Origin: Archilochus colubris | Taxonomy: Eukaryota > Chordata > Aves > Apodiformes > Trochilidae | Assembly: GCA_023079485.1 (NCBI GenBank) | Contig: CM041084.1 | Span: 22,472,609-22,536,608 of the forward strand | Length of the DNA stretch: 64,000 nt | Direction: 5' to 3' | In this document: piece after piece, positions 52,243 through 64,000 of the stretch | Position numbering within the stretch: the first letter of the stretch is position 1 | Layout: each line of letters begins with the position of its first letter | Translations under genes and position numbers: made by a program | The notes under the pieces: generated by a model | What the model was told of the DNA's origin: nothing | What the model saw: only the letters and a program-made list of their open reading frames with translations | The model's database searches: none

Positions 52243-54577
52243 TCAAGAGGTTTCAGGTTCTTAAGGGCTAATGTTAATCCACCTTGTTTAGGACGGCTGC
52301 TTTTCTAGTTCATTAAATGACTATGATTAAAATATTTAGGAATTAATTTTACATATGTTGAAAACTTTGTATAAACTCATCTGTGTTTTATATATGCATG
52401 TTTAAATGTTGTCACACAATTTCTGTGTGTCCACTATTTGTGTGCTGCCATTATTTATGTAACACATAAATAATGACAGAGAAAAGAAACCAGAAGGAAT
52501 GCATCTCCCCTGAATTTTTTAATTGTCTTGGGGTTTCTTATTATTATTGTCTTTTTATTATAAGAGAAAAGTAACAAAGAGGAAAAAAGCTGCATTAGAT
52601 TGAAATTGAATTGAAAAGCAATGGACAAAATATGTATAAGTATGTAGGAAATGGAAAGAAGAATGACTATAGAATTGGAATGTATTCTCTTTCCTAGAAA
52701 GATGTCCAGAAAAAGGACTGAGGGTAGATGAATTAGCTGACTAGGATCTTAATGCAGTAGGTATTTTCAATTGTTTGAGTGTGAAATAAATAAAACAAGT
52801 TTTGAAGTATATAATACATTTCATTCTTTTAGCTTTGTTTTTTTCCCCATTCTTCTGTCAGTTACAGAAAGAAAAATGTCCTGTGTTCACTATTTGTCTT
52901 TTGAGAATGTGTATATATCACTGTGTAGTCGTATTTGTGGCAATTAGGGCCTGTTTCCAATACACTGGAGAGAGCTAATGAGTTTTATTACAACATAATG
53001 AGAGTTTTTCATGGTGCTTTTTTGGGGCACATTGTGATCCCAATGGCCATGGTCTAAACTCTCAAGTTTGTCCGTGATGGACCAGAACAGCATAAGGTAA
53101 ATTTTCAACAGAGAGTGAAGTTATGGTGCAATGGGTTTGTTCTCACTTGAATACGATTGCCCGGATAATGATTACATCCAGAGAAGAAATTGAAAGAAAA
53201 TTTTTAGGTTTCTACTTATTGCATTGAAAGTTTATGATTTGGCTTCTGTATCTCTTGGTGGGTGAGAAATCAGTCACCCTGTGGATTTTCAGACTTTGCT
53301 GTGTCATAAAGAGGAATTTATGTTTTTACAATAACTGCTCAATTCGTTTTAAAGTTATTTTTAAAAATTCTGCAGCTGTTTCCCTTCCTCAAAAGGGAAT
53401 GATTTGCATTGTAACTTATATTAATCTTAGAACATATTACATTTGTGAGTTTTCTCCCTCAGTAGCCTGGATGTAATTGTTTTATAATAGCTGGCAATTG
53501 TTTTTCCTAGGAGAAAAAGAAAACTTGTATAAAGTTTGTATTGCTGAACTGACCCTTCAATAAAACCAGAGGGAATACAGTCAAGGATTTTGTCAACCTG
53601 TTTGTTATCCTTCCTCTCTGATCTCAGTGTGCATTCGTACAACATGCTGCCCTAATTGCCTAAAAAGAGGCCTTGATAATTTGGATGTTGGAGATCCTGG
53701 ACATTTTGGTATTGTCTGCTTTAGTCTGATAGCTGGTAGATTTGATTAATAACATTGCTGTGCTGCTGGGCTGTCAGGGTAGATTGTGTTAGTATTGGTC
53801 TTTCCTCTTGGAAAAGGAGGAGTAGAGATGAGATCCTGCTGACCTCACTGCATTATATCAGTTTAGCAACTGCTCAGCAATTCAGAGCAGGGTAATAACT
53901 GCAACCAGGGAAAATCTTCTTGTTTGTTTTATGCAGCTTTTGATCCCTGCAGTACCCTATTCCGTTAAAAAAAATAATTGTCAGATCAGTGAATGCAGCT
54001 GGAAACTAAGGATGGTGAAACACCTGTTTCTTACTAAAGTTATCTCTTCTTTGGGCTTCATTTACTTTCAGTAAAATTCACATTCATTGTACCTTCCTAC
54101 CACTTTTACTTGGTTATCTTATTCTTCCTAATCCTTATGGTTTTGTTGCTTTTGCTTAATGATAACATTAGGCTGCTCATCTACATTCCTCCCATAGTCC
54201 AGGAGATCAGCTATGCCTGCACTGTTAAGAAGTTGATTTTTCTCTCTGATAACTTGCGTACTCTTGTTTCATTGATATAACATCTCCCTTTCTAGTAATT
54301 TAGTGAGATCTTTAAAATTTAACACTGAAATGTTATGATTTGCCTTGTAATAGTAGAATAGCTCATGTTAAAGAACTAATGAAGGAATTTTACTGTTCTT
54401 GTACCAGATTCCACATCATCTTTTCAGCCTTTGTGCTGTCAGTATTTCAGGCCATGTATTTCTGTGCATCTTAATGTACTGGAAGTGGAGGGTAAGAAAC
54501 TTCTTCATCTTTTCCATCATTATTGATTACTAATGGTACTGAAGCTCTTCATCATGTGTCTGTGCGTTATCCATTCA

Positions 54578-54644
54578 GGGGGGGTTGGACTAGATGATCT
54601 TTCGAGGTCCCTTCTAACCCCTATGATTCTATGATTCTATGATT
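54578..54644 (+). mobile_element. CR1 LINE 3' tail fragment
   Basis: A 67-bp piece made of GGGGGGGTTGGACTAGATGA, TCTTTCGAGGTCCCTTCTAA and CCCCTATGATTCTATGATTC followed by TATGATT. The three tail units are nearly perfect, which suggests a fairly recent but extremely truncated insertion. Confidence 0.92.
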
Positions 54645-54653
54645 TTCCCCTCT

Positions 54654-54719
54654 GTTTTTTGTTTGTTTGGTTGGTTGGCTTGGTTTTGTTTGTTTGGTTG
54701 GTTAGTTTGTTTTGTTTTT
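54654..54719 (+). repeat. G/T-rich simple repeat (GTTT/GGTT units)
   Basis: About 65 bp of mixed GTTT, GGTT and TTTTG units, entirely G and T apart from one C. It begins about 10 bp after the CR1 tail at 54578-54644. Tail slippage or independent microsatellite growth could explain its position. Confidence 0.88.
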
Positions 54720-56388
54720 CTGAAAAAGAGTGGACGATGATTTGCAGGAGTTAAGCTAGTTCAGCCTTCTGAGGGTTGGCCTTTGTTCATTCACACTTTG
54801 TCCCTGGTTGTTTCAGTGCAAGCCTCCTGAATTCTTTTTGGAGCTGTAGACGGTATGTTCTCCAAATCCTTCCCAGTCTTCCCAGATCCTTCCTCCAGTG
54901 AGCAGAGAGGAACAGTTCCAGCAGCTGCAAGAAAGTACTTCTCTTTTGCCTAAACATGAGTCTGCAGAGAGCAAGGGCTGCCTCTGCAGCTGCCCTGCTT
55001 GTGGCTTAGAGCAAGTTTGAATGGAGACAGGAGATGGCTACATCCTAATCCCTCATGCCTGGTGTTTTTAAGAACTCAGAATTCACAGGCAAAGTGCACT
55101 AATGTAAAAACAGACAAACGGGTTCACTGAAGCTGGGAATGCAGCTGCCTCTTCCAGTTGAGTGACATTTCATATACCTTCCTTTAAATAACCAAAATGA
55201 AGTCTTAGACCACCTGCCAGCTGATTGTTAAAGCCACAGCTGCTACGTGAGCAATAAATGATTAAATTGCATAATTTCTAATTTTCAGAAAATTTGAGCA
55301 TCACCCAATTTGGGACTCTTTAAGAAATAACTTCCACATTTTGGCATGTACCTCACGGTGTCAGGGAAATGAACCCACCCCTCTAACTGGACTTTCAAGG
55401 AAATGGATAAAGCAGGTGTCATGAAAATGGGTAGATGGTCTAGTGAAGAATTCACTGGAAACCTCCAAAGTGCTCTGGAATGAGGTGTGAAGTAGTAGAA
55501 GATAAGGGTTCTATTCAGCCACAGCCTCCTCATTGATCTGACTGTCTGGATGAGAACAAGTATCTCTCAGGGATTCTGCCCTGACCCCACTTAAGTCTCA
55601 GCTGCTTTTACAGTCAGTTTCTCTCCATCAGAAGTAGGTTGACATTTCCCCCATTTTTAGGAAAAAAAATATTTCTGTATTACTTAGGGACTTCCCTTTT
55701 TCAATCTGCCTGCTCGTTCTGTTCTTATGACTCAGAAGGATAGTCAGAAAGATAAAACTCTTGTTTTTATAGCAGCAAAATACTGCTGTTTGGAATGAAA
55801 ACACCAAGCATCATGCTGTGGTTTGTTCTAGGAGGCACACTTGAAAATGAATCACTTGAAATGGATTTTTGGTGATAAGGTCAGACACTTTTAAAAGTTA
55901 TTTGATTTGGGAATTTTGTTCAGTGTAGGAATCAGCAGGAATGTAGACATCCAAGAAGAGTGTTCTCATAACCACCACATATACCCAACATAATTGGAGC
56001 TCATTATTAATAGACTTCCCATTTCAGAAATATTGTAACACCTGGACCTGCACATTCTTCAAATGGCAGCCTAACAGGCTGCCTTCATTTATTGCAAATT
56101 GAACAAATGGTTGCTTGAAAAAACTTGACAAAATACCCACTGCTTCGCTGGGCTCCATGTGGCTGCATGAGTCTATTCAAAATTGAGATTATTTCAAGAT
56201 CAAGACCCTAGCTGGCAAAACAAGGAATTGGCAAACTTCTGGATCATTTGATCGGATTCTAGTATCATGCTGTTCTGTGATACTGAGCACCAGGCTTAAA
56301 TTTAGGTCTTGGTATATTTTACCACCCCAGGATTTTTAGATGAGAAAAAGAATTTTCATAATAACTTCTTTTTTTTTCCCCAGACAAT

Positions 56389-56430
56389 GAGCTCAGTTAG
56401 AGCTCAGTGAGCTCAGAGCAGCTCAGTTAG
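56389..56430 (+). repeat. Degenerate tandem repeat of GAGCTCAGT
   Basis: Three GAGCTCAG units of 9-12 bp spacing are followed by GCTCAGTTAG. Each GAGCTC is itself a 6-bp palindrome. The repeat starts 6 bp after a TTTTTTTTTCCCCAG sequence that looks like a splice acceptor. Confidence 0.8.
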
Positions 56431-57136
56431 CCCAGCTGTAATATTCTATCTGCCTTCATACAACAGCTTTCCCCTCCACTGCAAATGTATTTTTGTCACA
56501 TAAGCAGCACATGAGCTTCTATTGTGCCATGTGTATGTTGTTCCTTGTGCATAAGGAATTGCAAGTCCTGGTGTGGTGTCATATCAAAGCACACTCATTC
56601 CTCCAATGTGTTGTGACTGGGCACCAGGCCAGAGACAAAGGGTTTCCAATATCTGAGAAGTACAGTATGCTTCACTGCTTTGGAGTGGGGTTTTGCTCTG
56701 GGAAGGCATTTATATTTGTTTCTAAGAAAACCATTGGGTCAGGTCCATCTGTGCAGATGACCCTTATTGAGAATGTGTGTGATCCCAGATGTGCAATTTT
56801 TTTTCAAGCAATTGTAGTTAAACAGTGTTATATTGGAGAATCATTTTATTTTAAACAAAAATGTTTTCCTTGCTATTTTTGTGATGATTCTATTATAAGA
56901 TGCATAAATTTGGTCTGTTAATTATTCAAATAAGCTCTCCAGCTGAATGGCAGCTTTAAGCCCTTAAGTATCCTGATGCAATGGTGTAGCTTTACCTGTT
57001 CCAATGAGATTGGACACTGTGACACTTGGTAGGAATTCATGTGTGTTAACTGAGCTGGTTTTATGGTCTGCAAAAAGACCTTAAAGCCAGCTTTATGATC
57101 CAAAAGCAGCATTGCTTTTCTGATAAGCCAAGGCTT

Positions 57137-57152
57137 AAAAAAAAAAAAAAAA
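57137..57152 (+). repeat. Poly-A run (16 A)
   Basis: Uninterrupted run of 16 A followed by CAACCC. I see no retrocopy upstream of it. Confidence 0.9.
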
Positions 57153-59703
57153 CAACCCTGTGTAGTACATACCTGGAATTCAAATGAGCCAGCTGCTGAG
57201 CCAGCACAGCAGGGCTCATGGAAGTACATTTCATAAAAGCCTCTCATGGGCTTTTTGCTTTTTTTCCCCTCCCTTTTCCAGTTTATAGAAAAAAGGGAGT
57301 AAAAAAACCTGAAATAAATCTTTAAAGAGCATATTTAGAAGAGGGCTGTCTGTTTGGGAGGGTTATTCCAAAGGCTTTACAACATAAACAGGATAAAAAA
57401 TTCGAAATGCAGAGTATATGCCTTTCTGTACAGAGTAAATCAGAGCAGATTTTAAAGGATACATAAACAAGCATGACTTGACAGCCAGGGGGTCCTTTTA
57501 ATAGAAAATTGCTATCTTCTTTCTCCTTTGCAGTGAAGAAAAACATTGTTTGTTCCAAAATGCTGAGCGACCTTCCAGCACAGAAATCATCATCAGCTGT
57601 TTCCTCACATCTATTAACACCAAGATCTTCCTTAATGAAATCATTCCTTCTCTGTAACCTTACTCAAGATCTCTCAATGTTCTGTCAATCCCCTGGGAGA
57701 AAGGGGAGAGAAATCTGTTGAGGGCAGCTGTAGTCTTCTGCATGAGTTTTCATTCTATTCTTTTCTTGATCCAAAGCTCTACAGGTGCACAAAACCACAT
57801 TCTCTTCTCCTCTTAGGAAGGCTCAGTTTCATTCTGTTGAGTAATCTTACAGTTTCTACAGCTCCAAAGTAGACATCAGAGACACTTAATCTAGGTTGTC
57901 AGGATTTTCTTTATTCTGATAATGGGATTGCTTGTTGATAGAAGACTTCTCAGCACAGGTGGCTGGGAAGCCTAGAGGGACAGGTTCTCAGTTCTGCTGC
58001 TTCAACCACTTCAGCATGGAGCATCCCTCACAGAGGAGCCCTCATTTCACTTTGGAGCTAAACATTGTCTCCTATTAGCATGGGCTGTGCTTTTTAATTA
58101 ACTTGTAAATTGGCTAAAGGGCTGCATAGCTGCACTGGTTTGAGGGAATGTGCAGTTTCTGTTGGGAGTTTTCCTTTTTTCCTTTTGATGCTAATTTCAG
58201 ATATTCTCCCTAAAGCTTAGGCCCCTCTGCTTTCAAAATGAGTTTGCCATACCCTGTTTTCATAGTGGTTTTAGCATTCATCTCATTGACAGTAATGTTT
58301 TAGTAAGAATCACTAAAGAAATAAAAATCCAAACACTTTATTTCACTATGTGAACCTTTATGAAAGTTAAAAGTCGCTAAAGTAGGGCACTGTGATGAGA
58401 TACACTCATTACTGCAGAAAGAGGATGCTACAGCCCAGAACAAGTTGTTTCACGCTTCCTTTTTTCTCATTGTGAAATTTAGGCTAAATCACTCTGGTTT
58501 TGCTCTATGATTTAGATTGGATTATGTACAGATGTTTGTTTTTTTTTTAATCTCATTGACAGAGCTCTTTTTGTGATCCAAAGTGTGGTACATATTTAGT
58601 AGGTCCTTTTTGTAATAAACAAAACTATCCCTTGACTGAGCAGCTAAGGAAACTGGCAGATCACAGCTCAGCAGTGCTTTGTGGTAAGGGTGGGGATTTC
58701 ATTTAATCCTGTTCTGATGGGCTGCAGTGCTGGGTCTGTGGTGATGCCTGCTCTATCCCTCCTCCTCCCAGCTGTCCTGCCCAGCTCAAGCAGAGAGAGT
58801 GGGTAGAGCCAGGCTCTGCGAAGGCGTCTGTGTTTCTGAAGTCTCCAGTTCTGTCCTCCTCCTCCTGTTGGCACAGTTGCAGTGCTGTCTCTGCTGAGGT
58901 CCCTGAGAAAGGTAGCTGTGGTTATTGTGGCTGTGAAGAGAACAATGAGTTTTGTTTCCTGCAAACAGCCTGGAAACTGTGTTGGGATAAATTTTTGATG
59001 TGGGCAGCTCCTGAAACATCGTTTATATACACAAAGCAATGTTGGAGAAATCACATATGAAAAAGATTTCCTGGCAAGATGGCTTTGGGCTTTGCCTTTT
59101 TGGGGAAAGGATGTTAAGAACACTGGGGTTCTGTACTATTTCAGGTATCTCATTTTTCATCCTTGACAGAACTAAAGCACAAATATTAGTTAAACTCAAT
59201 TTTTAAAATTATTGTGTGTTGTTAAAATTTTTTGGGAATGTTGATCCTAATTTCATGTTTTGCTGCCTCACTCATATTGGCACAATACTTAAATGTTTTT
59301 GAAGCCAGCTTCATCATAAACCACTCCTTATGCTCAAAGCAAGTGGTGATTTTATTATCCACATAAAAAAGACTGATGATATTCTACCTGATGGCTGAGA
59401 GAATCAGCCTTGTGTTCTGGGTGAACTTGGAGAATAAGCCTCAATAACTTCTGTTTTTCACAAAACAGCATTAGTTTCTGTACAGCAGAAAAAAGATTGT
59501 GTGGGTGTTGAGGAGGTGCCTTCTCTCCTTTTTTGTTGCTGTTGTGTCCTGTACACTTTGTCTGTGTAGCTATTACTCCTTAGAGCTCTTGAAAGAATTT
59601 CATACCTTGCTTTTCTTTTTGTTTCTTGAGAAAATGCTTATATAATTCCCAAAATAAAACTTGCAAAAGAAATCCACCAATCAGCTTCTTTTCTGACTAG
59701 CTT

Positions 59704-59848
59704 TCATAGAATTGGCTGGGTTGGAAGGGACCTCAGAGATCATCGAGTCCAACCCTTTTACCACCATTGCGGTTGCTAGACCATGGCACTGAGTGCCACA
59801 TCCAGTCTCTTTTTAAATAGCTCCAGGGACGGAGAATCCACTACTTCT
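59704..59848 (-). mobile_element. CR1 LINE 3' end fragment, antisense
   Basis: The + strand starts TCATAGAATTGGCTGGGTTGG and runs through ACCACCATTGCGGTTGCTAG, then GGCACTGAGTGCCACATCC, to CTCCAGGGACGGAGAATCC. This is the reverse complement of the 3' end of the same CR1 subfamily as 51692-52242. It stops abruptly at about 59848 through 5' truncation. Confidence 0.93.
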
Positions 59849-62271
59849 TATTTTCTCTTGAATCCATAATTCTAATTGAATGTGCTGAATGAATGCAGAT
59901 CACATTAAACATGTTCTGCTACTTCTACCAGTGGTACTTCTACCACTGCAAATTGTGCTTATTTTTATTATTTTGCTAATATTTACAGGGATATAAGAAA
60001 GCAAAAACTACTTGTTCTATATATAAAATTAAAAATGAGAATTTGGATGTCTGAGTTTTGTCTATAAAGAATTGTGGGCTTTTGTTTAACACTTCTGAAG
60101 AGGAATCATACACAAGTTGTATTACTTTGTTTTCTGTATGCTTCATATGTTTGTCTGGTATTTTCTTTTTTTACCTGTGTGGAAGTAATACAGGGATGTT
60201 TTGATGACAGTTGACTGAAAAAAAAAAACAAACAACCACACAGAGTTTTCTGTGTAAGAAAAAACTTTTTTACTAAAATACAGTTGTCAGGCTCTGAATC
60301 AGGCCTTTTGTGTTTTCCACATGGGATGCAACTGCCTTGCTCACCCAGTCTCCCTTCAGTTGTTTTAAGTTTGAATTGATGTAGATTCCTGGTTTAGGAA
60401 CTCTATGTAATTTTTGCCATTCATTTAATGAAGTAAGGCTTCAATATTTTAAATCTTAAGGACAATGAATAGGCATGAGACCTTTACTTTTCATTAATCC
60501 AAATAGATATATTGTTGCCATTTTAGCTGATAGGGATGTCTGTAGCAAAAAATGAGGTCGCTTCTTCAGTGCAGCTGGGAATTGTGGAACACCCACAACC
60601 TTCCCAAAGTTAAAACATGTTTGGCATCTATCTAACAAAAGGCATAAAGTCATTACACAAATTGATAGATTTATTGCCCCTTCTGGAAACTGAATTGCTA
60701 AGCTCCTGATGTGAAGAAATGACTGGTATTGAGGCAATTCCATTTCTGTCTCTATCTTTTGGATATTAAACTTGACACTCAGCTGTCATCCATCATGGCC
60801 AGCAGAGAATGGAAGGAAGCCTCACTGCAGTTGTCAGTCAGCAGACTCTGGGTCAGCATGCATAATAAACAAATAGTTGACATTTTTTTTAAAAAACTCC
60901 TTCTGCTAAGACCAAATGCTAAGCTGAAGGACAAAGTTCCTCCTTCTGCCTTCACTGCTACACGTATTTTGTGCTAATGATGGGGTAGCAATACAGCACC
61001 TTCTCTGGCTGTGGAAGATGTGGTTAAGCTCTGCCTAACATCAAATCTTTAGGAAAGGAATGCAGCAATAGTTGGATCATCTGGGCAAATGGCTTAGCAC
61101 CAGGAAAGACTGCAAGAGGGAATGATCACATAAGGTTTTCTCTTCCAGATCAGATGGGACATTGAATGTTTAGAGGTGCCTTTGAGAGTGATGGAGCTGC
61201 CATAGATAAATGCAACTTGCACTGCTTCTCAAGAGCCAAATCTAAAGCAGTGACGTGTTTCCTATAACAAAAGGGAAAAGTATTCCTAAGTTTTTTGAAG
61301 AAGTTCAAAGCTTCATTAGAAATGTATGGCTCTGGGAGAATAAATCCAATTTTTATTGAAAAATTAAACATCTGAGACTTCCAAATCTTACTCAAATGAG
61401 AGAGATTACTAATTTGGAAAGTTCTGGATGTGAATGTACCATGTCACCTGTGGTATATCACAGCCAAGGACTCACTAAATGCAGTATGTTTTACTCAGGA
61501 AAAAGGAAGACCGGAGCAGAAATCTGGATGTTCCTTAAAAGGGAGAATAAAAGAAAAAAACATTTTTACACAGAGCTTTTTAAGTTTTTCCTGGTGAAAA
61601 ATCTAGGAAATTTTCCAGCAAAAACTTCTTTTTATTAAAGGGGGGAAAAATATTCACTCTCTTGACATTTTTTTGACTGAACTTTATTTGTCAAGGTGAC
61701 CTAATGTGAAAAAATGTGAAAATACAGCAGATCACTTACCCTGTTTTCCATAAATGTTTTTTAAAGAAAGGCAGCTCATTTGCATGCTGATCTTGTTTTT
61801 CATTCTGCTCTGTTGGTGCAAAACCCTGAACCAAACTACAAAACCACAGACTGCGTGTTCTTTGTCTTGTTGAAGTCCAAACCATCTCCTTTCTTGAGGA
61901 TCATGAAATCTAACAAGGTTTAAAGCATTATTTCAGCAATATAAAGCTTTGTATATTCACAAATCATAGTGTAAATGGAAATGCTTGTTCTTTAATAATT
62001 ATGCCAGCACTTGGGAAAAGAGCTGGTAGGAAAGATTTGCAGTGCTGCTCATCTCACAAGATATTCAGATGACTTCTCTGCACAAATTATTGCCCTGAGT
62101 GACCTTATTGCACAATAGTAATAGGGAATGTTTTTGCATTTGAAGCAGAATACAGGACAAGGAGTCTAATTGCATTGATAGAGTGGCATAATGCTTACTG
62201 TAAAATAATGACTCTCTTGGACATGAGGGAACACGTTAATTAGGGGGGAATTACGAGTCTTTGTGACATCA

Positions 62272-62379
62272 GATGTGGCACTCAGTGCCATAGTCTAGCA
62301 ACCGCAATGGTGGTTCAAGGGTTGGACTCGATGATCTCTGAGGTCCCTTCCAACCCAGCCAGTTCTATGATTCTATGAT
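62272..62379 (+). mobile_element. CR1 LINE 3' end fragment, sense
   Basis: A 108-bp piece that begins GATGTGGCACTCAGTGCCAT, contains CTAGCAACCGCAATGGTGG and TTCCAACCCAGCC, and ends with two ATTCTATG-type tail units. By eye it is about 96% identical to the reverse complement of 59704-59848 over their 100-bp overlap. Confidence 0.95.
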
Positions 62380-64000
62380 CAGACAGAAAAAGCAAACACC
62401 TTCTTCTTACATCAAGAAATGAAGGAAACACAATAGACCTTAATGCATTTTTGGCACATTTCCAGGGAAACCTTTCTATATCATGCATGTATATGGAGAT
62501 TTGGACAGCAGGTTCTGGTTTCCTAACTTTCTGGTAAACCATAACAATGTAAACTGGCAGTAAGTGTATTGGGACCTCAGTACCCTGATATATTTTAAGT
62601 TTGATATTTTCATATAAATAGGTTTCTTACTTTACAAATTAGATCACAAGTTTCAAATGAGAAGGTAATTTTATCTCATTTGTCAGGAAATAGAGTCCAG
62701 AATGCTTTATGTTACAGTTGTATTTAGTGTGGAACAGCAAAACCCCAATAGATTATGGAGGGTTTTTTTGCAGAAGCCATAACCATCCTGGTCCCTGGAA
62801 AACATTAAATCCACTCCAAATGTGAGAACCTTAGGTTATTCTTTTTCTAGTAATTCAGTTAAAAAAACAGGGTATCAAACCTTGCAAGTTGAATGTTTAC
62901 CTCACTGAGATGCACAATATCACTAGAAAAAGCAAACAGGTTAGTCTTATTTTTTTAAAAAAATTATTTTTAAAAAATATTCTCAGTGATAAATAAAATC
63001 TTATTTCCAGTATGAAACTGGGGCTTGATTGCCACAACAATGTTTATTTATATATTTTTGGACCACAAAATGAAAAGAAGTGCTAAATTGTAGAAGAGAC
63101 AGAACTGGTGGCATGATTGGTGTCAGAGGTAAGTGGTGAACCATGATACTTCTGGTGTTCAGTTGTTGTTGCAAGTCCCTGTCTCTCCTCTATCTTCCAC
63201 TTCCACTGGTCGCTGTAAGGCTGGACTTGCTTTCTAGCACTGGCTGGGTAAGCAGTGGTTTGCTGGGCCCCTCCTATAAGCAGTTAGATGCAAAGGTGTT
63301 GCCAGTGGTTTGGTCTGGATAATGAGTCCTAACTGCTAAGGGACAGTGTTTTGGAGTAAAACCAGAATACAGTTGGCTTCTCCCTTCCTCCTCCATTTTT
63401 CTTTTCCATGTTGTTTTCTTAATTCTCTTGTAAGCTGCAAAGCAAGGCAGATGCCTCTCCACTGCAGGGTTACAGGTGAACTCCACTTTGCTTTGCTTAT
63501 AGCAGCTGTCAAAACGGTTTCCTAACTCCCCCTCCCCCCCCATCAAAAGGGGACTGATTACTGTTTAGAAGCATCAATTGCAAGGGGATGCTTAGAAATG
63601 GCTTTCTGTTGACATAGCTGTGGGCAGTGACTCTTTCTTTTTACTCAGTCCCACAGATGCCATTTCCTCCTTTGTAGGCTGATAGTTCACATACTGTGAA
63701 TTTCTGTATTGTGCATGTTAAAAATTGTGTGGAGGAATTATGATCTTTACAGTGTTGTACAATGCATTAAAATACAGTGTTTGGATCCTTGCCTGAACTA
63801 CCTAGTGCCCCATACCTAAAAATGGTAGGCATTTATTTGACAGAAAACCCCAGTTGTTTTTAGCCTGACTGCTACCCTTAACAGAAGGTATAAATTCTGT
63901 AGGTGGTTTGATTACTCCAATGCACAGAACTTGTTTGTAGCTGGCTCTTAAAACACTGTAGCAGCAGCAAGTGTGCTGGAATAGTATTAAAGAAATGGAA

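Larger units (their letters stand above)
45612..64000 (+). other. CDK14: CDK14 intron, 5' part only
   Basis: At least 18.4 kb of phase-0 intron beginning GTGAGT. Recognised content is a CR1 internal piece (47338-47525), a direct repeat pair (47619-47704, 49257-49344) and three CR1 copies of one subfamily (51692-52242, 59704-59848, 62272-62379). There is also a CR1 tail with an adjoining G/T-rich repeat (54578-54719), a GAGCTCAGT tandem repeat (56389-56430) and a poly-A run (57137-57152). I see no supported gene in 45612-47337, 49345-51691, 52243-54577, 54720-56388, 57153-59703, 59849-62271 or 62380-64000. Open frames of 140-151 codons at 56493-56921 (+) and 58668-59123 (-) have no recognisable similarity. 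Confidence 0.88.

Noticed and set aside
56493..56921. 142-codon open frame on the + strand, among the longest outside repeats.
   Set aside because: Its translation shows no domain, signal or family I recognise, and it lies deep in an intron. Frames of this length occur by chance in AT-rich DNA over 64 kb.
58668..59123. 151-codon minus-strand open frame with an Arg- and Thr-rich segment.
   Set aside because: No family similarity, overlapping open frames on both strands, and local GC enrichment. Best explained by composition.

Overview
The window is vertebrate nuclear DNA, almost certainly from a bird. The evidence is AT-rich, intron-dominated sequence, standard GT-AG splice sites, and many fragments of CR1 LINE retrotransposons ending in the ATTCTATG-type 8-mer tail typical of avian CR1. 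I cannot name the species.

The only gene I can support is CDK14 (PFTAIRE-1, a cyclin Y-dependent kinase), read on the + strand. Four consecutive internal coding exons lie at 2040-2102, 14752-14875, 34496-34616 and 45518-45611. They join in frame (402 nt, 134 codons, no stop) and cover the middle of the kinase domain: the region after the hinge, the catalytic loop (HRDLKPQN), the DFG motif, the activation segment up to WYRPPD, and the following helices to ERIFL. The first exon is only 63 bp. The preceding exon (hinge) and the following exon (expected to begin VLGTPNED) were not found here, so the gene runs off both ends of the window.

About 99% of the window is therefore intron: 1-2039 (partial), 2103-14751, 14876-34495, 34617-45517 and 45612-64000 (partial). 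Recognisable intron content includes ten CR1 fragments (one of them an ancient, tentative call), the longest being a ~1.3 kb antisense piece at 29580-30905 with a decayed reverse transcriptase. There is one probable solo LTR of an endogenous retrovirus at 26260-26801, with TGTC/GACA ends and a CATTT target-site duplication. I also found two unclassified repeat pairs. One is an inverted pair (10927-10996 and 12478-12551). The other is a direct pair (47619-47704 and 49257-49344). Several simple repeats are present as well.

No tRNA, rRNA, CRISPR array, second protein-coding gene or exotic system was found. The more interesting points are a possible in-frame alternative acceptor at the start of the catalytic-loop exon, the solo LTR with intact insertion hallmarks, and the two unclassified repeat pairs.
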